64,000 nucleotides of DNA from Pseudomonas entomophila (GCF_018417595.1 NZ_CP070982.1:2071501-2135500); one strand, 5' to 3'; numbered from the stretch's first letter, positions 9,739 to 20,257 are shown. Notes: a model not told the origin generated them from the sequence alone. A program made the numbers and translations.

Positions 9739-10236
9739 ATGATCCGTTCCATGCTGTACGCCACTGACCTCGGTGTGTACGCGCCTTTTGTCATGCAGCA
9801 CGCGCTGGCGCTGGCGCGGACCTTCAACGCGGAGCTGTATGTCATCCACGCGGTCGAACCCATGGGGCAGTTCGCCGAATCCCTCCTGCAGAGCTACCTT
9901 GACGAACAGACCCTCGACACGTTGCACAGCGAGGGGGTCAACACGGTAATGGCCAATATCGAGCAGCGGGTGCTGGACAACTTCCGCGAAGAGTTGGGGG
10001 AGGCGGCCGATCTTGCGCTGATTCGTGCGGTACGGGTGCGTCAGGGCGACCCGGCACAGGTGATCCTCGAACAGGCGCAGCGCCTGTCGGTCGACTTGCT
10101 GATTTTCGGCAGCCACAGCGCGGGCGCGGGGGTGGACGTCCCCATTGGTCGCACGGCGGTGCGGCTGCTGCAACTGTCCCCGGTGCCGGTCTACATGGTG
10201 CCGCTCGCCCAGCATCTTGGGCGTAGGAAAGGGTGA
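9739..10236 (+). CDS. Universal stress protein (UspA family)
   Basis: A 165-aa single Usp domain. N-terminal strand MIRSMLYATDLG and the C-terminal nucleotide-binding motif in GSHSAGAGVDVPIGRTAVRLL (here in shortened reading G-S-H...G...GRTA) fit the ATP-binding subclass; VPVYMVP closes the fold. GAGGTCG precedes the ATG. It lies between the reductase gene and cysB, with its own short spacing on both sides, so an operon is not evident. Confidence 0.9.
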   Translation: MIRSMLYATDLGVYAPFVMQHALALARTFNAELYVIHAVEPMGQFAESLLQSYLDEQTLDTLHSEGVNTVMANIEQRVLDNFREELGEAADLALIRAVRVRQGDPAQVILEQAQRLSVDLLIFGSHSAGAGVDVPIGRTAVRLLQLSPVPVYMVPLAQHLGRRKG

Positions 10237-10353
10237 AAGTGGTGGTAGGTAATTTCCGGCGATCGTAACAAAATAGTTCTAGATTTATTTCTCAAGCCAC
10301 TAATATAGTTATAACTCGTCGCTGCCGGCGCGCCGGTGACCTACCGCCTTTGA

Positions 10354-11337
<984 letters not shown>

Positions 11338-11350
11338 TTTCAGATCGTAT

Positions 11351-11470
11351 GGGGCCGCTTTGCGGCCCATCGCGGCACAAGGCCGCTCCTACAGGTACAG
11401 CGCCGCCTGCAAATGCGCTGCAATACCTGTAGGAGCGGCCTTGAGCCGCGATGGGCCGTGAAACGGCCCC
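11351..11470. repeat. REP inverted pair between cysB and cysH
   Basis: Copies of GTAGGAGCGGCCTTGnGCCGCGA in opposite orientation, each flanked by GGGGCCG/CGGCCCC, can fold into one long hairpin between the convergent genes. No separate terminator is visible, so this may serve as one. Confidence 0.85.
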
Positions 11471-11476
11471 GACTAC

Positions 11477-12211
11477 TTATGCCTTGGTAATCAGGTTGCC
11501 GGCATGCAGCCCGCATTCCTTCTGCGTCGACTCTTCCCACCACCAGCGCCCCTCGCGCTCATGCTGGTTCGGCAGCACCGGCCGGGTGCACGGCTCGCAA
11601 CCAATGCTGATGAAGCCACGCTCATGCAGGCTGTTGTACGGCAGCTCGAGCATGCGGATGTAACCCCAGACTTCCTCGCTGGTCATCTGCGCCAGCGGGT
11701 TGAATTTGTACAGAGGGCGCTCGGGGGTGGAAAAGGCGCTGTCGATCTCCAGCGCCGCTACCTGGCTGCGGGTGCCGGGGCTCTGGTCGCGGCGCTGGCC
11801 GGTGGCCCAGGCGCTCACGGTGGCCAGCTTGCGGCGCAGCGGTTCGATCTTGCGGATGCCGCAGCACTCACCGTGTCCGTCCTTGTAGAAGCTGAACAGC
11901 CCCTTCTCCTTGACGAACGGGTCGAGTTTGTCGCGGTCGGGGCTGAGGATCTCGATGGGCAGGTTGTACTGCTCGCGCACCTGGTCGATGAAACGATAGG
12001 TTTCCGGGTGCAGGCGCCCGGTGTCGAGGCTGAACACCTTGACCTGCTTGTTCAGCTTCCAGGCCATGTCCACCAGCACCACATCCTCGGCGCCACTGAA
12101 GGAGATCCACAGATCGTCGCCGAAGTGTTCGAAGGCGAGCTTGAGGATCTCCTGCGGGGACTTGCTGGCGTAGGTCGCGGCCAGGGCGGCGACGTCGAAG
12201 GGTTGGCTCAT
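11477..12211 (-). CDS. cysH: Phosphoadenylyl/adenylyl-sulfate reductase
   Basis: A 244-aa thioredoxin-dependent reductase producing sulfite. The PP-loop-like N-terminal domain has [13 protein letters not shown] and [11 protein letters not shown]. The Cys pattern ECCGIRK ... GCEPCTRP identifies the plant/Pseudomonas-type enzyme with a [4Fe-4S] cluster that prefers adenylylsulfate (APS) over PAPS, and the C-terminal KECGLH holds the catalytic Cys. Start ATG 12211 ([10 protein letters not shown]) is preferred over upstream codons, which encode unlike sequence. Confidence 0.96.
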   Translation of the reverse strand: MSQPFDVAALAATYASKSPQEILKLAFEHFGDDLWISFSGAEDVVLVDMAWKLNKQVKVFSLDTGRLHPETYRFIDQVREQYNLPIEILSPDRDKLDPFVKEKGLFSFYKDGHGECCGIRKIEPLRRKLATVSAWATGQRRDQSPGTRSQVAALEIDSAFSTPERPLYKFNPLAQMTSEEVWGYIRMLELPYNSLHERGFISIGCEPCTRPVLPNQHEREGRWWWEESTQKECGLHAGNLITKA

Positions 12212-12310
12212 CAGGCGGTTTCCATCAGGTGAGTGGCGCTGTGCGCTCGTAGTGTCCAGATGGTAACAAAAAATGGCAGGGTAGACGGCCAGGATCGATG
12301 TTGCTCTTTT

Positions 12311-12333
12311 CGCGGGCAAGCCCGCTCCCACAG
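12311..12333. repeat. Single REP-like element
   Basis: One copy of the second REP subtype seen here (GCGGGCAAGCCCGCTCCCAC) between cysH and pabB. No partner copy lies nearby. Confidence 0.65.
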
Positions 12334-12403
12334 GGTTGTCACCGGCCCGAGGCTCGCTGCCGTGCCTGTGGCGCGAGCTAGCCCGCTAAGTAGACGCCGC
12401 CGT

Positions 12404-13747
12404 TCACAGGCCCTGTAGTGTCTCCATCAATACCCGCACCTTGGCGATCGACTCTTCGTATTCGGCCTGCCAGTGCGAGTCGGCCACCACCGCGCCGCCG
12501 CCCCAGCAACTGACCTGGCCATCCTTGACCAGCAGGCTGCGGATGGCGATGGAACTGTCCATCTCGCCGCGAACATCGAGGTACAGCAGCGAGCCGCAGT
12601 ACAGCGCCCGGCGGGTGGGCTCCAGCTCGTCGATGATCTGCATGGCGCGGATCTTCGGCGCGCCGGTGATCGAGCCGCCCGGGAAGCTGCCGCCGATCAG
12701 GTCCAGCGCGTCGCGGCCAGCGGCCAGGCGCCCGGTGACGCTGCTGACCAGGTGGTGGACGTTGGGGTAGCTCTCCAGGCTGAACAGTTCCGGCACCTTC
12801 ACCGAACCAATCTCACAGGTGCGGCCGATGTCGTTGCGCAGCAGGTCGACGATCATCAGGTTTTCTGAGCGATCCTTCGTGCTGTTCAGCAGCTCGTCGG
12901 CGTTGCGTGCATCCTCGATGGGGTCGCTGGCGCGTGGACGGGTGCCCTTGATCGGGCGGGTCTCGACTTCGCCTTGGCTGACGCGGATGAAGCGTTCGGG
13001 AGAAAAGCTGAGCAGGGCGGTACTGGCATCCAACTGCTGGTACCCGGAAAACGGCGTCGGGCACGCCGCACGCAGGGCTTGGTAGGCGTGCCACGGATCG
13101 CCCTGGCAGGGCGCGCGGAAGCGCTGGGTCAGGTTGATCTGGTAGCAGTCGCCGGCCTGGATGTACTGCTGGACCTTGTCGAAGGCGTTGCGGTATTGCT
13201 CGGGGCTCAGGTCGCCGGCCATGGGGGCGAGTAGCTGGAACTCACCAGGCTTGGTGGCGGCGGGCGCTGCAAACAGCTGAACCAGGCGGTGCCGCTCGGT
13301 CGTCTCGAGGCTTGGGTGGAACACCAGCTGGCTGCGCTGCAAATGATGGTCGGTCACCAGTGCCCAGGTATAGAGGCCCAAGTGGGCGTCGGGTAGTGTG
13401 AGGTCGTCCCGGGCTTCGGCTGGCAGATGCTCCAGGCGGCGCCCGAAGTCGTAGCTCAGGTAGCCGATCAGCCCGCCGACAAATGGCAGTTCCACGCCTG
13501 GAGGCAGTCGTGCCGTGCCCAGGTCGGCCAGGGCTTGGCGCAGGCGTTGCAGGTAGCCCTGGCCGGTTTCGCCAGGCTGCGCCTGCAGCTGTTGCCGTGG
13601 CCAGGCGCTGAGCAGGTCGAAGCGGCCGCGCTCGGCGTGGGGGCGGGCACTGTCGAGCAGGATCGCGCCTGGCGCTGTGCGCAGGCGTGCGAAATAGAAC
13701 GCGGGGTCGGGCTGGTAGGGCAGGGGGTGGAGCGTACAGGTCGGCAT
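12404..13747 (-). CDS. pabB: Aminodeoxychorismate synthase component I
   Basis: A 447-aa enzyme converting chorismate and glutamine-derived ammonia to 4-amino-4-deoxychorismate for folate synthesis. The N-terminal domain (about 1-170) is followed by the chorismate-binding domain with YQINLTQRF, SFSPERFI, TRPIKGTRPR, VDLLRNDIGR and GGSITGAPKIRAMQIIDE. The PIKGT lysine separates PabB from anthranilate synthase TrpE (PIAGT), which supports the call. Length is typical. No glutaminase partner is nearby. Confidence 0.95.
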   Translation of the reverse strand: MPTCTLHPLPYQPDPAFYFARLRTAPGAILLDSARPHAERGRFDLLSAWPRQQLQAQPGETGQGYLQRLRQALADLGTARLPPGVELPFVGGLIGYLSYDFGRRLEHLPAEARDDLTLPDAHLGLYTWALVTDHHLQRSQLVFHPSLETTERHRLVQLFAAPAATKPGEFQLLAPMAGDLSPEQYRNAFDKVQQYIQAGDCYQINLTQRFRAPCQGDPWHAYQALRAACPTPFSGYQQLDASTALLSFSPERFIRVSQGEVETRPIKGTRPRASDPIEDARNADELLNSTKDRSENLMIVDLLRNDIGRTCEIGSVKVPELFSLESYPNVHHLVSSVTGRLAAGRDALDLIGGSFPGGSITGAPKIRAMQIIDELEPTRRALYCGSLLYLDVRGEMDSSIAIRSLLVKDGQVSCWGGGAVVADSHWQAEYEESIAKVRVLMETLQGL

Positions 13748-13853
13748 CAGAATGGACGGCGATGAAAAAAGCGAGGGGGCGATTGTAGACCTGTGTAGGA
13801 AATGCGCCTAGCGTTGGCAACGACATTCACGTGTCATGGTGAGTCTAGGGGCC

Positions 13854-13916
13854 CTGTCGCGGGGCAAGCCCGCTCCCACAATCGATTCGTGGGAGCGGGT
13901 TTGCCCCGCGATGGGG
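13854..13916. repeat. REP inverted pair (GGGGCAAGCCCGCTCCCAC subtype)
   Basis: Arms 13857-13879 and 13889-13914 form a near-perfect stem with a short loop that contains TCGATT. It abuts the stop codon of the ATP-grasp gene and may act as its 3' end. Confidence 0.85.
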
Positions 13917-14897
13917 TCACAGCTGCTGAACGTGCCCGAACAGCCCTTGCGACACCCGTACGCGTTGCGCGGCATCCTCGGTGCGGCCTTCCTTCGCCAG
14001 CATCTCCAGGTGCGCCTCGATGGCGTGGGTACGCTGGGTGAGCCCGCAGTCGTTGGCGATCTGGATATTCAGGCCGGGGCGGGCGTTGAGCTCGAGGATC
14101 AGCGGCCCTTTGTCCTGGTCCAGCACCATGTCCACGCCGATGTAGCCTAGGCCGCACAGTTCGTAGCAACTGGCGGCGAGCTTCATGAAGCCGTCCCAGT
14201 TGGGCAACTGCACGCCGTCCACCGCGTTGGTGGTGTCCGGGTGCTTGCTGATGATCTTGTTCAGCCAGGTGCCGCGCAGCGTCAGGCCCGTGGCCAGGTC
14301 CACCCCCACGCCGATGGCGCCCTGGTGCAGGTTGGCCTTGCCGCCGGACTGGCGGGTGGGCAGGCGCAGCATGGCCATCACCGGGTAGCCCATCAGCACG
14401 ATGATGCGGATGTCCGGCACGCCTTCGTAACTGATGCTCTTGAAGATCTGGTCCGGGGTGACCCGGTACTCGATCAGCGCACGGTCGCGGTGCCCGCCCA
14501 GCGAGTACAGGCCGGTGAGGATGCTGGAGATCTGATGCTCGATCTCTTCGTGGCTGATGATCTTGCCCGATACCGTGCGGTAGCGGTCCTCGAAGCGGTC
14601 GGCGATCACCAGGATGCCGTCACCGCCAGCCCCTTGGGCCGGCTTGATGACGAAGTCGTTGCGCTCGCCGATGATCTCGTCGAGCTTCTCGATCTGCTTC
14701 TCGGTCTCGATGATGCCGTACATCTCCGGCACATGGATGCCGGCCGCCAGTGCGCGCTCCTTGGTGATGATCTTGTCGTCGACGATCGGGTACAGGTGGC
14801 GCTTGTTGTACTTCAACACGTAGTCCGCGTTGCGCCGGTTGATACCCATGATGCCCCGGGCCTCCAGGGCTTTCCATGTCTTGAGCAGGCCGAACAT
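13917..14897 (-). CDS. Alpha-L-glutamate ligase-like ATP-grasp protein (RimK-related)
   Basis: A 326-aa cytoplasmic ATP-grasp enzyme. ATP-binding segments are FVIKPAQGAGGDGILVI and ALIEYRV; the metal-binding acidic end is LILELNARPG, followed by IQIAN. RimK-type ligases add amino acids to carboxylates, but the acceptor here is unknown. It is the last gene of a three-gene minus-strand unit: its ATG shares one base with the TGA of the transglutaminase-like gene (TGATG), implying translational coupling and joint function. Confidence 0.88.
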   Translation of the reverse strand: MFGLLKTWKALEARGIMGINRRNADYVLKYNKRHLYPIVDDKIITKERALAAGIHVPEMYGIIETEKQIEKLDEIIGERNDFVIKPAQGAGGDGILVIADRFEDRYRTVSGKIISHEEIEHQISSILTGLYSLGGHRDRALIEYRVTPDQIFKSISYEGVPDIRIIVLMGYPVMAMLRLPTRQSGGKANLHQGAIGVGVDLATGLTLRGTWLNKIISKHPDTTNAVDGVQLPNWDGFMKLAASCYELCGLGYIGVDMVLDQDKGPLILELNARPGLNIQIANDCGLTQRTHAIEAHLEMLAKEGRTEDAAQRVRVSQGLFGHVQQL

Positions 14898-16432
14898 CAG
14901 GCGTCAGCCTTTTTCAGGAAGGCCTTGAAGCGTACGAGCTCGGTCAGGCGGTAGCCGCGGTAGCGACCCATCGCCAGCATGAAGCCCACCAGGACCAGCA
15001 GCACCGCCGGGAAGGTGAAGACGAAGTAGGTCAGCTCCGGCACGGTCATCAGCAGGTGCGCGATGGACGCGGCGAACAGGGTGCCGATGGCCACTTTCAT
15101 GGCATGGCCGCCACCGCGCTCTTCCCAGGTGATCGACAGGCGTTCGATGGTCATGGTCAGGATCACCATCGGGAACAGCGCCACCGACAGGCCGCGTTCA
15201 AGGCCCAGCTTGTGGCTGAACAGGCTGATGGCGGCGATCAGCACCACGACGAAGGTCAGCACCACCGACAGGCGCGGCAGCATCTGCAGCTTCAGGTGCT
15301 CGAGATACGAACGCAGCGACAGGCCCAGCGCGGTGATCACCGTGAACAGCACGATGCCGAAGCCCAGTTGTGTTTCGCGGAAGGCCAGGGCGATCAGCAC
15401 CGGGGTGAAGGTGCCCAGGGTCTGGATGCCGATCAGGTTGCGCAGCACCAGGATCACCAGCACACCGATCGGGATCATCACCATGATCATGAAGGTCTGT
15501 TGCGTTTGCAGCGGCAGGCCGTACAGCGAGTACTCGAGGAAGTCGGCGTCGGTGTTCTCGTCGGTCAGCTTGGCCAGGCGGATGGCGTTCATCTCGCTGT
15601 TGTTCATGCTGAAGGTGACGTTGGCCTTCTTGCCGCCATCGACGCTGATCAGGTTCTCGTCGCCGGTCCACCACAGCAGGCGGTCGGCGGGCAGGCCTTG
15701 TTCGCCGGTGTCCGGGTTGAAGTACAGCCAGTCGTTGCCGTTGAAGCTGCGCAGCCACAGTTCAGGGGTTTGCGGGGTGTCGGCAATCAGGCGGATGGTG
15801 TGGACTTTCTCCAGCGGCACGTGGGCGATGGACAGCAGCAGGTCGATGACCTGGGCTTTCTTCATCGACGAGGTGTCGCCAGCCAGCAGCAGCTTGACGT
15901 TGTCGTCGTTGAGATTGTTGACACGCTTGATCGTTTCGCTGACGAAAGTCTCGACGTCGGCCGAGTGTTGACGGATCGGTGCCATCAGCGCTTCGGCGGC
16001 GATCTTCTCCGGGCCCTCGAGGGCCAGGCTGTCGCGGAAGGTCGGGCCCTTGATCTTGGTCTTTTCGTTGCTGTAGCGCTTGGTGAGCACCAGGCGGTAG
16101 TAGAGGGTCTGGTTGCCACTGGCGCGGCGCGCCGACCAGGTGACCTTGCGGTTGCCGTCGACGCGGTTGACGCTCACCCCATAGTTGTTGGAGATGAAGC
16201 TCTCGTTGAGGCTCACATAGTCACGGTTCAGCGGCGGCACGAACATCTGCACCTTGACCGGGTCCTTGGCGCTGGCGACGAACTCGACCTTGGCGTCGAT
16301 GTTCCACAGGTCGTCGGTTTCATCTTCGGTCACCGGGATACCAAGGGCGAAGATCTGATAGGCCGTGATCGCCACGCCCAGCAACACCAGGACGGTGATC
16401 AAGACTTTCAGGTGGAGGGTAAGAGAGCGCAT
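14897..16432 (-). CDS. Inactive transglutaminase fused to a seven-helix membrane domain
   Basis: A 511-aa membrane protein. An N-terminal helix (about 8-28) is followed by a periplasmic region (about 30-300) that includes a transglutaminase-like fold, with no visible Cys-His-Asp catalytic triad (for example GNDWLYFNPDTGEQG stands at the usual C-terminal part). About six or seven helices follow (about 325-495), including MIMVMIPIGVLVILVLRN. Databases call such proteins the inactive transglutaminase family. Its partner genes suggest a sensor or scaffold across the inner membrane, controlling the retropepsin-like protein and ligase; that is inference. Confidence 0.88.
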   Translation of the reverse strand: MRSLTLHLKVLITVLVLLGVAITAYQIFALGIPVTEDETDDLWNIDAKVEFVASAKDPVKVQMFVPPLNRDYVSLNESFISNNYGVSVNRVDGNRKVTWSARRASGNQTLYYRLVLTKRYSNEKTKIKGPTFRDSLALEGPEKIAAEALMAPIRQHSADVETFVSETIKRVNNLNDDNVKLLLAGDTSSMKKAQVIDLLLSIAHVPLEKVHTIRLIADTPQTPELWLRSFNGNDWLYFNPDTGEQGLPADRLLWWTGDENLISVDGGKKANVTFSMNNSEMNAIRLAKLTDENTDADFLEYSLYGLPLQTQQTFMIMVMIPIGVLVILVLRNLIGIQTLGTFTPVLIALAFRETQLGFGIVLFTVITALGLSLRSYLEHLKLQMLPRLSVVLTFVVVLIAAISLFSHKLGLERGLSVALFPMVILTMTIERLSITWEERGGGHAMKVAIGTLFAASIAHLLMTVPELTYFVFTFPAVLLVLVGFMLAMGRYRGYRLTELVRFKAFLKKADA

Positions 16433-16437
16433 CGGAA

Positions 16438-16974
16438 TTACTCTGCTTTGGGAGCTTCGGTGGCACAGGCAGGTTTGCCGGCCGCGTATTTTAGGCTTGG
16501 GTCGACCAGCGCACCAAAGTGCTTGAGGGCCTCGGAGCCGATCAGCAGCGGGAACTGGAAGGCACTGCGGTCGGTGAGGTTGACCTCGATGGTGCGGCGT
16601 GTCTGGCCCATGCAGATATCGAGCTCGATGACCGGACGGGCGGTGTAGGCCTTGCCGGATTCGGCGTCATAGTCCCCGGCACGGCGCTTGATCTTGCTGA
16701 CCCGGGCCAGGGGGCGTTCGATGGGGTGTTTGTGGGCGGCGTCGATGGCCAGGTAGAAGCGTACCCAGCTCTCGCCGTCGCGCTTGAAGCGCTTGATGTC
16801 GCGGGCACTGAGCGAGGCGGTCTTGGCGCCGGTGTCGAGCTTGGCCGCCACTTCCAGGTCGAGATCGCCCAGGCGGGCGTATTCGTTCAGACCGTACACG
16901 GTCTTTTCCGCCGCGGGCGCGATGGCCGGCAGCAGGGTCAGGCAGAGCAGCAGTGAAGCGGGTGTGAGTCTCAT
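16438..16974 (-). CDS. Retropepsin-like aspartic protease (annotated ATP-dependent zinc protease/RimK-LysX family)
   Basis: A 178-aa exported protein with a signal peptide (residues 1-22, MRLTPASLLLCLTLLPAI to APAA). The motif LDTGAKTASLSA carries the aspartic-protease DTGA, and LIGSEALKHFGALVDPSLKY resembles the end of single-domain retropepsins such as RimB. Databases often name the family ATP-dependent zinc protease, but no zinc or ATP motif is seen. Start ATG 16974 places the signal sequence correctly. Gap to the next gene is 5 bp, so all three genes are one operon. Confidence 0.87.
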   Translation of the reverse strand: MRLTPASLLLCLTLLPAIAPAAEKTVYGLNEYARLGDLDLEVAAKLDTGAKTASLSARDIKRFKRDGESWVRFYLAIDAAHKHPIERPLARVSKIKRRAGDYDAESGKAYTARPVIELDICMGQTRRTIEVNLTDRSAFQFPLLIGSEALKHFGALVDPSLKYAAGKPACATEAPKAE

Positions 16975-17174
16975 AATCCTGGCGCGGTGCTGTGCGGGGT
17001 TCAGGGCAAGGCGACTGGCCAAGCGTCCTCATGAGTGTGTCGGCAGCATGAAAAGATGACAGGTTCATGCTCCATGCTCCGAAAGAAGCGCGGCATTCTA
17101 TCACGCCGAGGTCTTGACGCCAGCGCGCCCGCGATCAGACCGCGTAGAGGCGGGGTAAGTTCGTTATTAGACGA

Positions 17175-17186
17175 TTGTCGACAATA
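17175..17186. promoter_or_regulatory. Palindromic operator candidate for the GntR regulator
   Basis: Perfect palindrome ATTGTCGACAAT, 74 bp before the regulator's start. FCD-class GntR proteins bind short palindromes of this form. Confidence 0.6.
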
Positions 17187-17248
17187 TTCTTTTTGTCTTT
17201 GACTCTCAGCCTTGGTTTGGCTAGTTTTGCCGTCATTGATTTTGAAGG

Positions 17249-17258
17249 TGTCGACAAT
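17249..17258. promoter_or_regulatory. Second copy of the GntR operator core
   Basis: TGTCGACAAT ends 1 bp before the regulator ATG and repeats 10 of the 12 bases of the palindrome at 17175-17186. Two copies around a promoter suggest autoregulation and prp operon control. Confidence 0.55.
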
Positions 17259-17259
17259 C

Positions 17260-17976
17260 ATGCTGGACACAGCCCAGGCCGCGACGATCACCCAGGACGA
17301 AACCGAGACCCTGTCGGAGAACGTCTTCCGGCGCATCCAGGCGGCCATCGTCAAGGGCGAGATCGCCCCCGGCAGCAAGATCTCCGAGCCGGAGCTGGCG
17401 CGCACCTACGGCATCAGCCGCGGCCCGCTGCGCGAGGCGATCCACCGTCTTGAGGGCCAGCGCTTGCTGGTGCGTGTGCCCCATGTCGGCGCGCGGGTGG
17501 TGTCGCTGAGCCATGCCGAGCTGATCGAGCTGTACGAGATCCGCGAATCGCTGGAAGGCATGGCTTGCCGCCTGGCCGCCGAGCGCATGAGCCAGGCCGC
17601 CATCGACGAGCTGCGCCATGTGCTCGACACCCACGAGCGCGACGCCGCGTTCCAGGCCGGGCAGGGCTACTACCAGCAGGAAGGCGACTACGACTTCCAC
17701 TACCGGATCATCCAGGGCAGCGGTAACCAGACCCTCTACAAGATGCTCTGCGGCGAGCTGTACCAGCTGGTGCGCATGTACCGCATCCAGTTCTCCACCA
17801 CGCCCAACCGGCCACGCCAGGCCTTCGCCGAACACCACCGCATCCTCGACGCCATCGAGGCCCGCGACGGCGAACTCGCAGAACTCCTGATGCGCCGCCA
17901 CATCGGCGCGTCCAAGCGCAATATCGAGCGCCACTACCAGGGCGCCGACAACAATAGCCCACGAGGTGAGTCATGA
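17260..17976 (+). CDS. GntR-family (FCD) regulator of the methylcitrate operon
   Basis: A 238-aa regulator. Residues about 15-80 are the winged helix ([42 protein letters not shown]), then an all-helical FCD ligand domain (about 95-225) with metal/acid ligands in YDFHYRI and [12 protein letters not shown] 17260 is chosen because the protein then begins just before the conserved helix. Its stop overlaps the prpB start by 4 bp (ATGA), so it is the first gene of the prp operon. The E. coli PrpR is a sigma54 activator, so this is a different regulator; 2-methylcitrate as ligand is inference. Confidence 0.92.
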   Translation: MLDTAQAATITQDETETLSENVFRRIQAAIVKGEIAPGSKISEPELARTYGISRGPLREAIHRLEGQRLLVRVPHVGARVVSLSHAELIELYEIRESLEGMACRLAAERMSQAAIDELRHVLDTHERDAAFQAGQGYYQQEGDYDFHYRIIQGSGNQTLYKMLCGELYQLVRMYRIQFSTTPNRPRQAFAEHHRILDAIEARDGELAELLMRRHIGASKRNIERHYQGADNNSPRGES

Positions 17977-18863
17977 CAGTGAAGAGCACCCCCGGCCAGC
18001 GTTTCCGTGACGCGGTTGCCGCCGAACATCCGCTGCAGGTGGTCGGGACCATCAACGCCAACCACGCCCTGCTGGCCAAGCGCGCCGGGTTCAAGGCCAT
18101 CTACCTGTCCGGCGGCGGTGTCGCCGCCGGTTCCCTGGGGCTGCCGGACCTGGGTATCAGTGGCCTGGACGATGTGCTCACCGACGTGCGCCGTATCACC
18201 GACGTGTGCGACCTGCCGCTGCTGGTGGATGTCGACACCGGCTTCGGTGCCTCGGCCTTCAACGTCGCCCGCACCGTCAAGTCGATGAGCAAGTTCGGTG
18301 CCGCGGCGATCCATATCGAGGACCAGGTCGGCGCCAAGCGCTGTGGCCACCGCCCGAACAAGGAGATCGTCAGCCAGCAGGAGATGGTCGACCGTATCAA
18401 GGCCGCCGTTGACGCCCGCAGCGATGACAGCTTCGTGATCATGGCGCGCACCGACGCGCTGGCGGTGGAGGGGCTGAACGCCGCGCTGGACCGTGCCGCG
18501 GCTTGTGTCGAAGCCGGCGCCGACATGATCTTCCCGGAAGCGATCACCGAACTTTCGATGTACAAGACCTTCGCCGACCGGGTGAAGGCGCCGATCCTGG
18601 CCAACATCACCGAGTTTGGCGCCACGCCGTTGTACACCACCGAGGAGCTGGCCTCGGTCGACGTGTCGCTGGTGCTCTACCCGCTGTCGGCGTTCCGTGC
18701 CATGAACAAGGCCGCCGAGAATGTCTACACCGCGCTGCGCCGCGACGGTACGCAGAAGAACGTGATCGACACCATGCAGACCCGCATGGAGCTCTACGAC
18801 GCCATTGGCTACCACGCCTTCGAGCAGAGTCTGGATGCGTTGTTTGCGCAGAAGAAAGGTTAA
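17973..18863 (+). CDS. prpB: 2-methylisocitrate lyase
   Basis: A 296-aa enzyme cleaving 2-methylisocitrate to pyruvate and succinate, the last step of the methylcitrate cycle. It has the isocitrate lyase family motif KRCGHRP with catalytic Cys, the metal site DVDTGFG, and [12 protein letters not shown]. Length is normal. ATG overlaps the regulator's TGA. Confidence 0.97.
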   Translation: MTVKSTPGQRFRDAVAAEHPLQVVGTINANHALLAKRAGFKAIYLSGGGVAAGSLGLPDLGISGLDDVLTDVRRITDVCDLPLLVDVDTGFGASAFNVARTVKSMSKFGAAAIHIEDQVGAKRCGHRPNKEIVSQQEMVDRIKAAVDARSDDSFVIMARTDALAVEGLNAALDRAAACVEAGADMIFPEAITELSMYKTFADRVKAPILANITEFGATPLYTTEELASVDVSLVLYPLSAFRAMNKAAENVYTALRRDGTQKNVIDTMQTRMELYDAIGYHAFEQSLDALFAQKKG

Positions 18864-18879
18864 ACCTGTAAGGGCCCTT

Positions 18880-18944
18880 CGCGGATAAATCCGCTCCTAC
18901 AGGTAGAGCACAACCGTTTGTAGGAGCGGATTCATCCGCGATGA
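18880..18944. repeat. REP inverted pair between prpB and prpC
   Basis: CGCGGATnAATCCGCTCCTACAG (with one variable position) and its inverse, 17 bp apart, inside the operon. Confidence 0.85.
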
Positions 18945-19011
18945 ACCAAACACCGATCCAACAGCATTAGCCAGATAGCGTCCATAACAAATTCAAGAAA
19001 GGAGAAACACC

Positions 19012-20139
19012 ATGGCCGAAGCAAAAGTACTCAGTGGCGCAGGCCTGCGCGGCCAGGTGGCCGGGCAGACCGCGCTGTCGACCGTCGGCCAGGCCGGTGC
19101 CGGCCTGACCTACCGCGGCTATGACGTGCGCGACCTGGCCGCCGGCGCCGAGTTCGAGGAAGTCGCCTACCTGCTGCTCTACGGCGAGCTGCCGAGCAAG
19201 GCCGAGCTCGCCGACTACAAGCGCAAGCTCAAGGGCCTGCGCGACCTGCCGCAAGCGCTGAAGGAAGTCCTCGAGCGCATCCCGCGCGACGCCCATCCGA
19301 TGGACGTGATGCGCACCGGCTGCTCGGTGCTCGGCACCCTGGAGCCGGAACTGACCTTCGACGCCCAGCGCGACAAGACCGACCGCCTGCTGGCGCTGTT
19401 CCCGGCGGTGATGTGCTACTGGTACCGCTTCACTCACCACGGTGTGCGCATCGATTGCACCAGCGATGAAGAAACGATTGGCGGCCACTTCCTGCATCTG
19501 TTGCATGGCAAGAAACCAAGTGACCTGCACGTCAAGGTGATGAACGTCTCGCTGATCCTGTACGCGGAGCACGAGTTCAACGCCTCGACCTTCACCGCCC
19601 GGGTCTGCGCCTCGACCCTGTCCGACCTGTACTCCTGCGTGACTGCCGCCATCGGTTCGCTGCGTGGCCCGCTGCACGGTGGCGCCAATGAGGCGGCGAT
19701 GGAGCTGATCGAGCGGTTCCAGACGCCGCAGGAAGCCACCGCCGAGCTGCTGCGCATGCTTGAGCGCAAGGATAAGATCATGGGCTTTGGCCATGCCATC
19801 TACAAAGAGTCCGATCCGCGCAACGAGGTGATCAAGGGCTGGTCGAAAAAGCTTGCCGACGAAGTGGGCGACAGCGTGCTGTATCCGGTCTCCGAAGCCA
19901 TCGACAAGACCATGTGGGAGCAGAAGCGCCTGTTCCCCAACGCCGACTTCTACCATGCCTCGGCGTACCACTTCATGGGCATCCCGACCAAGCTGTTCAC
20001 CCCGATCTTCGTCTGCTCGCGCCTGACCGGCTGGGCCGCGCACGTGTTCGAGCAGCGTGCCAACAACCGCATCATCCGCCCGAGCGCCGAGTACGTTGGC
20101 GTCGAGCAGCGCCAGTTCGTGCCGATCGAGCAACGCTGA
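19012..20139 (+). CDS. prpC: 2-methylcitrate synthase
   Basis: A 375-aa citrate-synthase-fold enzyme that condenses propionyl-CoA with oxaloacetate. Signature segments are TYRGYDVRDLAAGAEFEEVA, the catalytic His in RGPLHGGANEAAM, the second His in MGFGHAIYKESDPRN, and the Asp in ADFYHASAYHFMGIP. The short length (375 against about 430 for GltA) and these motifs separate it from citrate synthase. AAAGGAG precedes the ATG. Confidence 0.97.
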   Translation: MAEAKVLSGAGLRGQVAGQTALSTVGQAGAGLTYRGYDVRDLAAGAEFEEVAYLLLYGELPSKAELADYKRKLKGLRDLPQALKEVLERIPRDAHPMDVMRTGCSVLGTLEPELTFDAQRDKTDRLLALFPAVMCYWYRFTHHGVRIDCTSDEETIGGHFLHLLHGKKPSDLHVKVMNVSLILYAEHEFNASTFTARVCASTLSDLYSCVTAAIGSLRGPLHGGANEAAMELIERFQTPQEATAELLRMLERKDKIMGFGHAIYKESDPRNEVIKGWSKKLADEVGDSVLYPVSEAIDKTMWEQKRLFPNADFYHASAYHFMGIPTKLFTPIFVCSRLTGWAAHVFEQRANNRIIRPSAEYVGVEQRQFVPIEQR

Positions 20140-20151
20140 GTCATAGATCGC

Positions 20152-20257
20152 TGGGGCTGCTGCGCAGCCCTTTCGCGGCACAAGGCCGCTCCTACAAGGG
20201 CGGCGCAATATCTGTAGGAGCGGCCTTGTGCCGCGAAAGGGGCGCGCAGCGCCCCCC
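20152..20257. repeat. REP inverted pair between prpC and acnD
   Basis: Two opposite copies of GTAGGAGCGGCCTTGTGCCGCGAAA, flanked by GGGGC(T/G)GC-type arms. Confidence 0.85.

Noticed and set aside
17175..17186. LexA-type SOS box
   Set aside because: The sequence lacks the CTG-N8-CAG pattern and fits a GntR palindrome beside a GntR gene.
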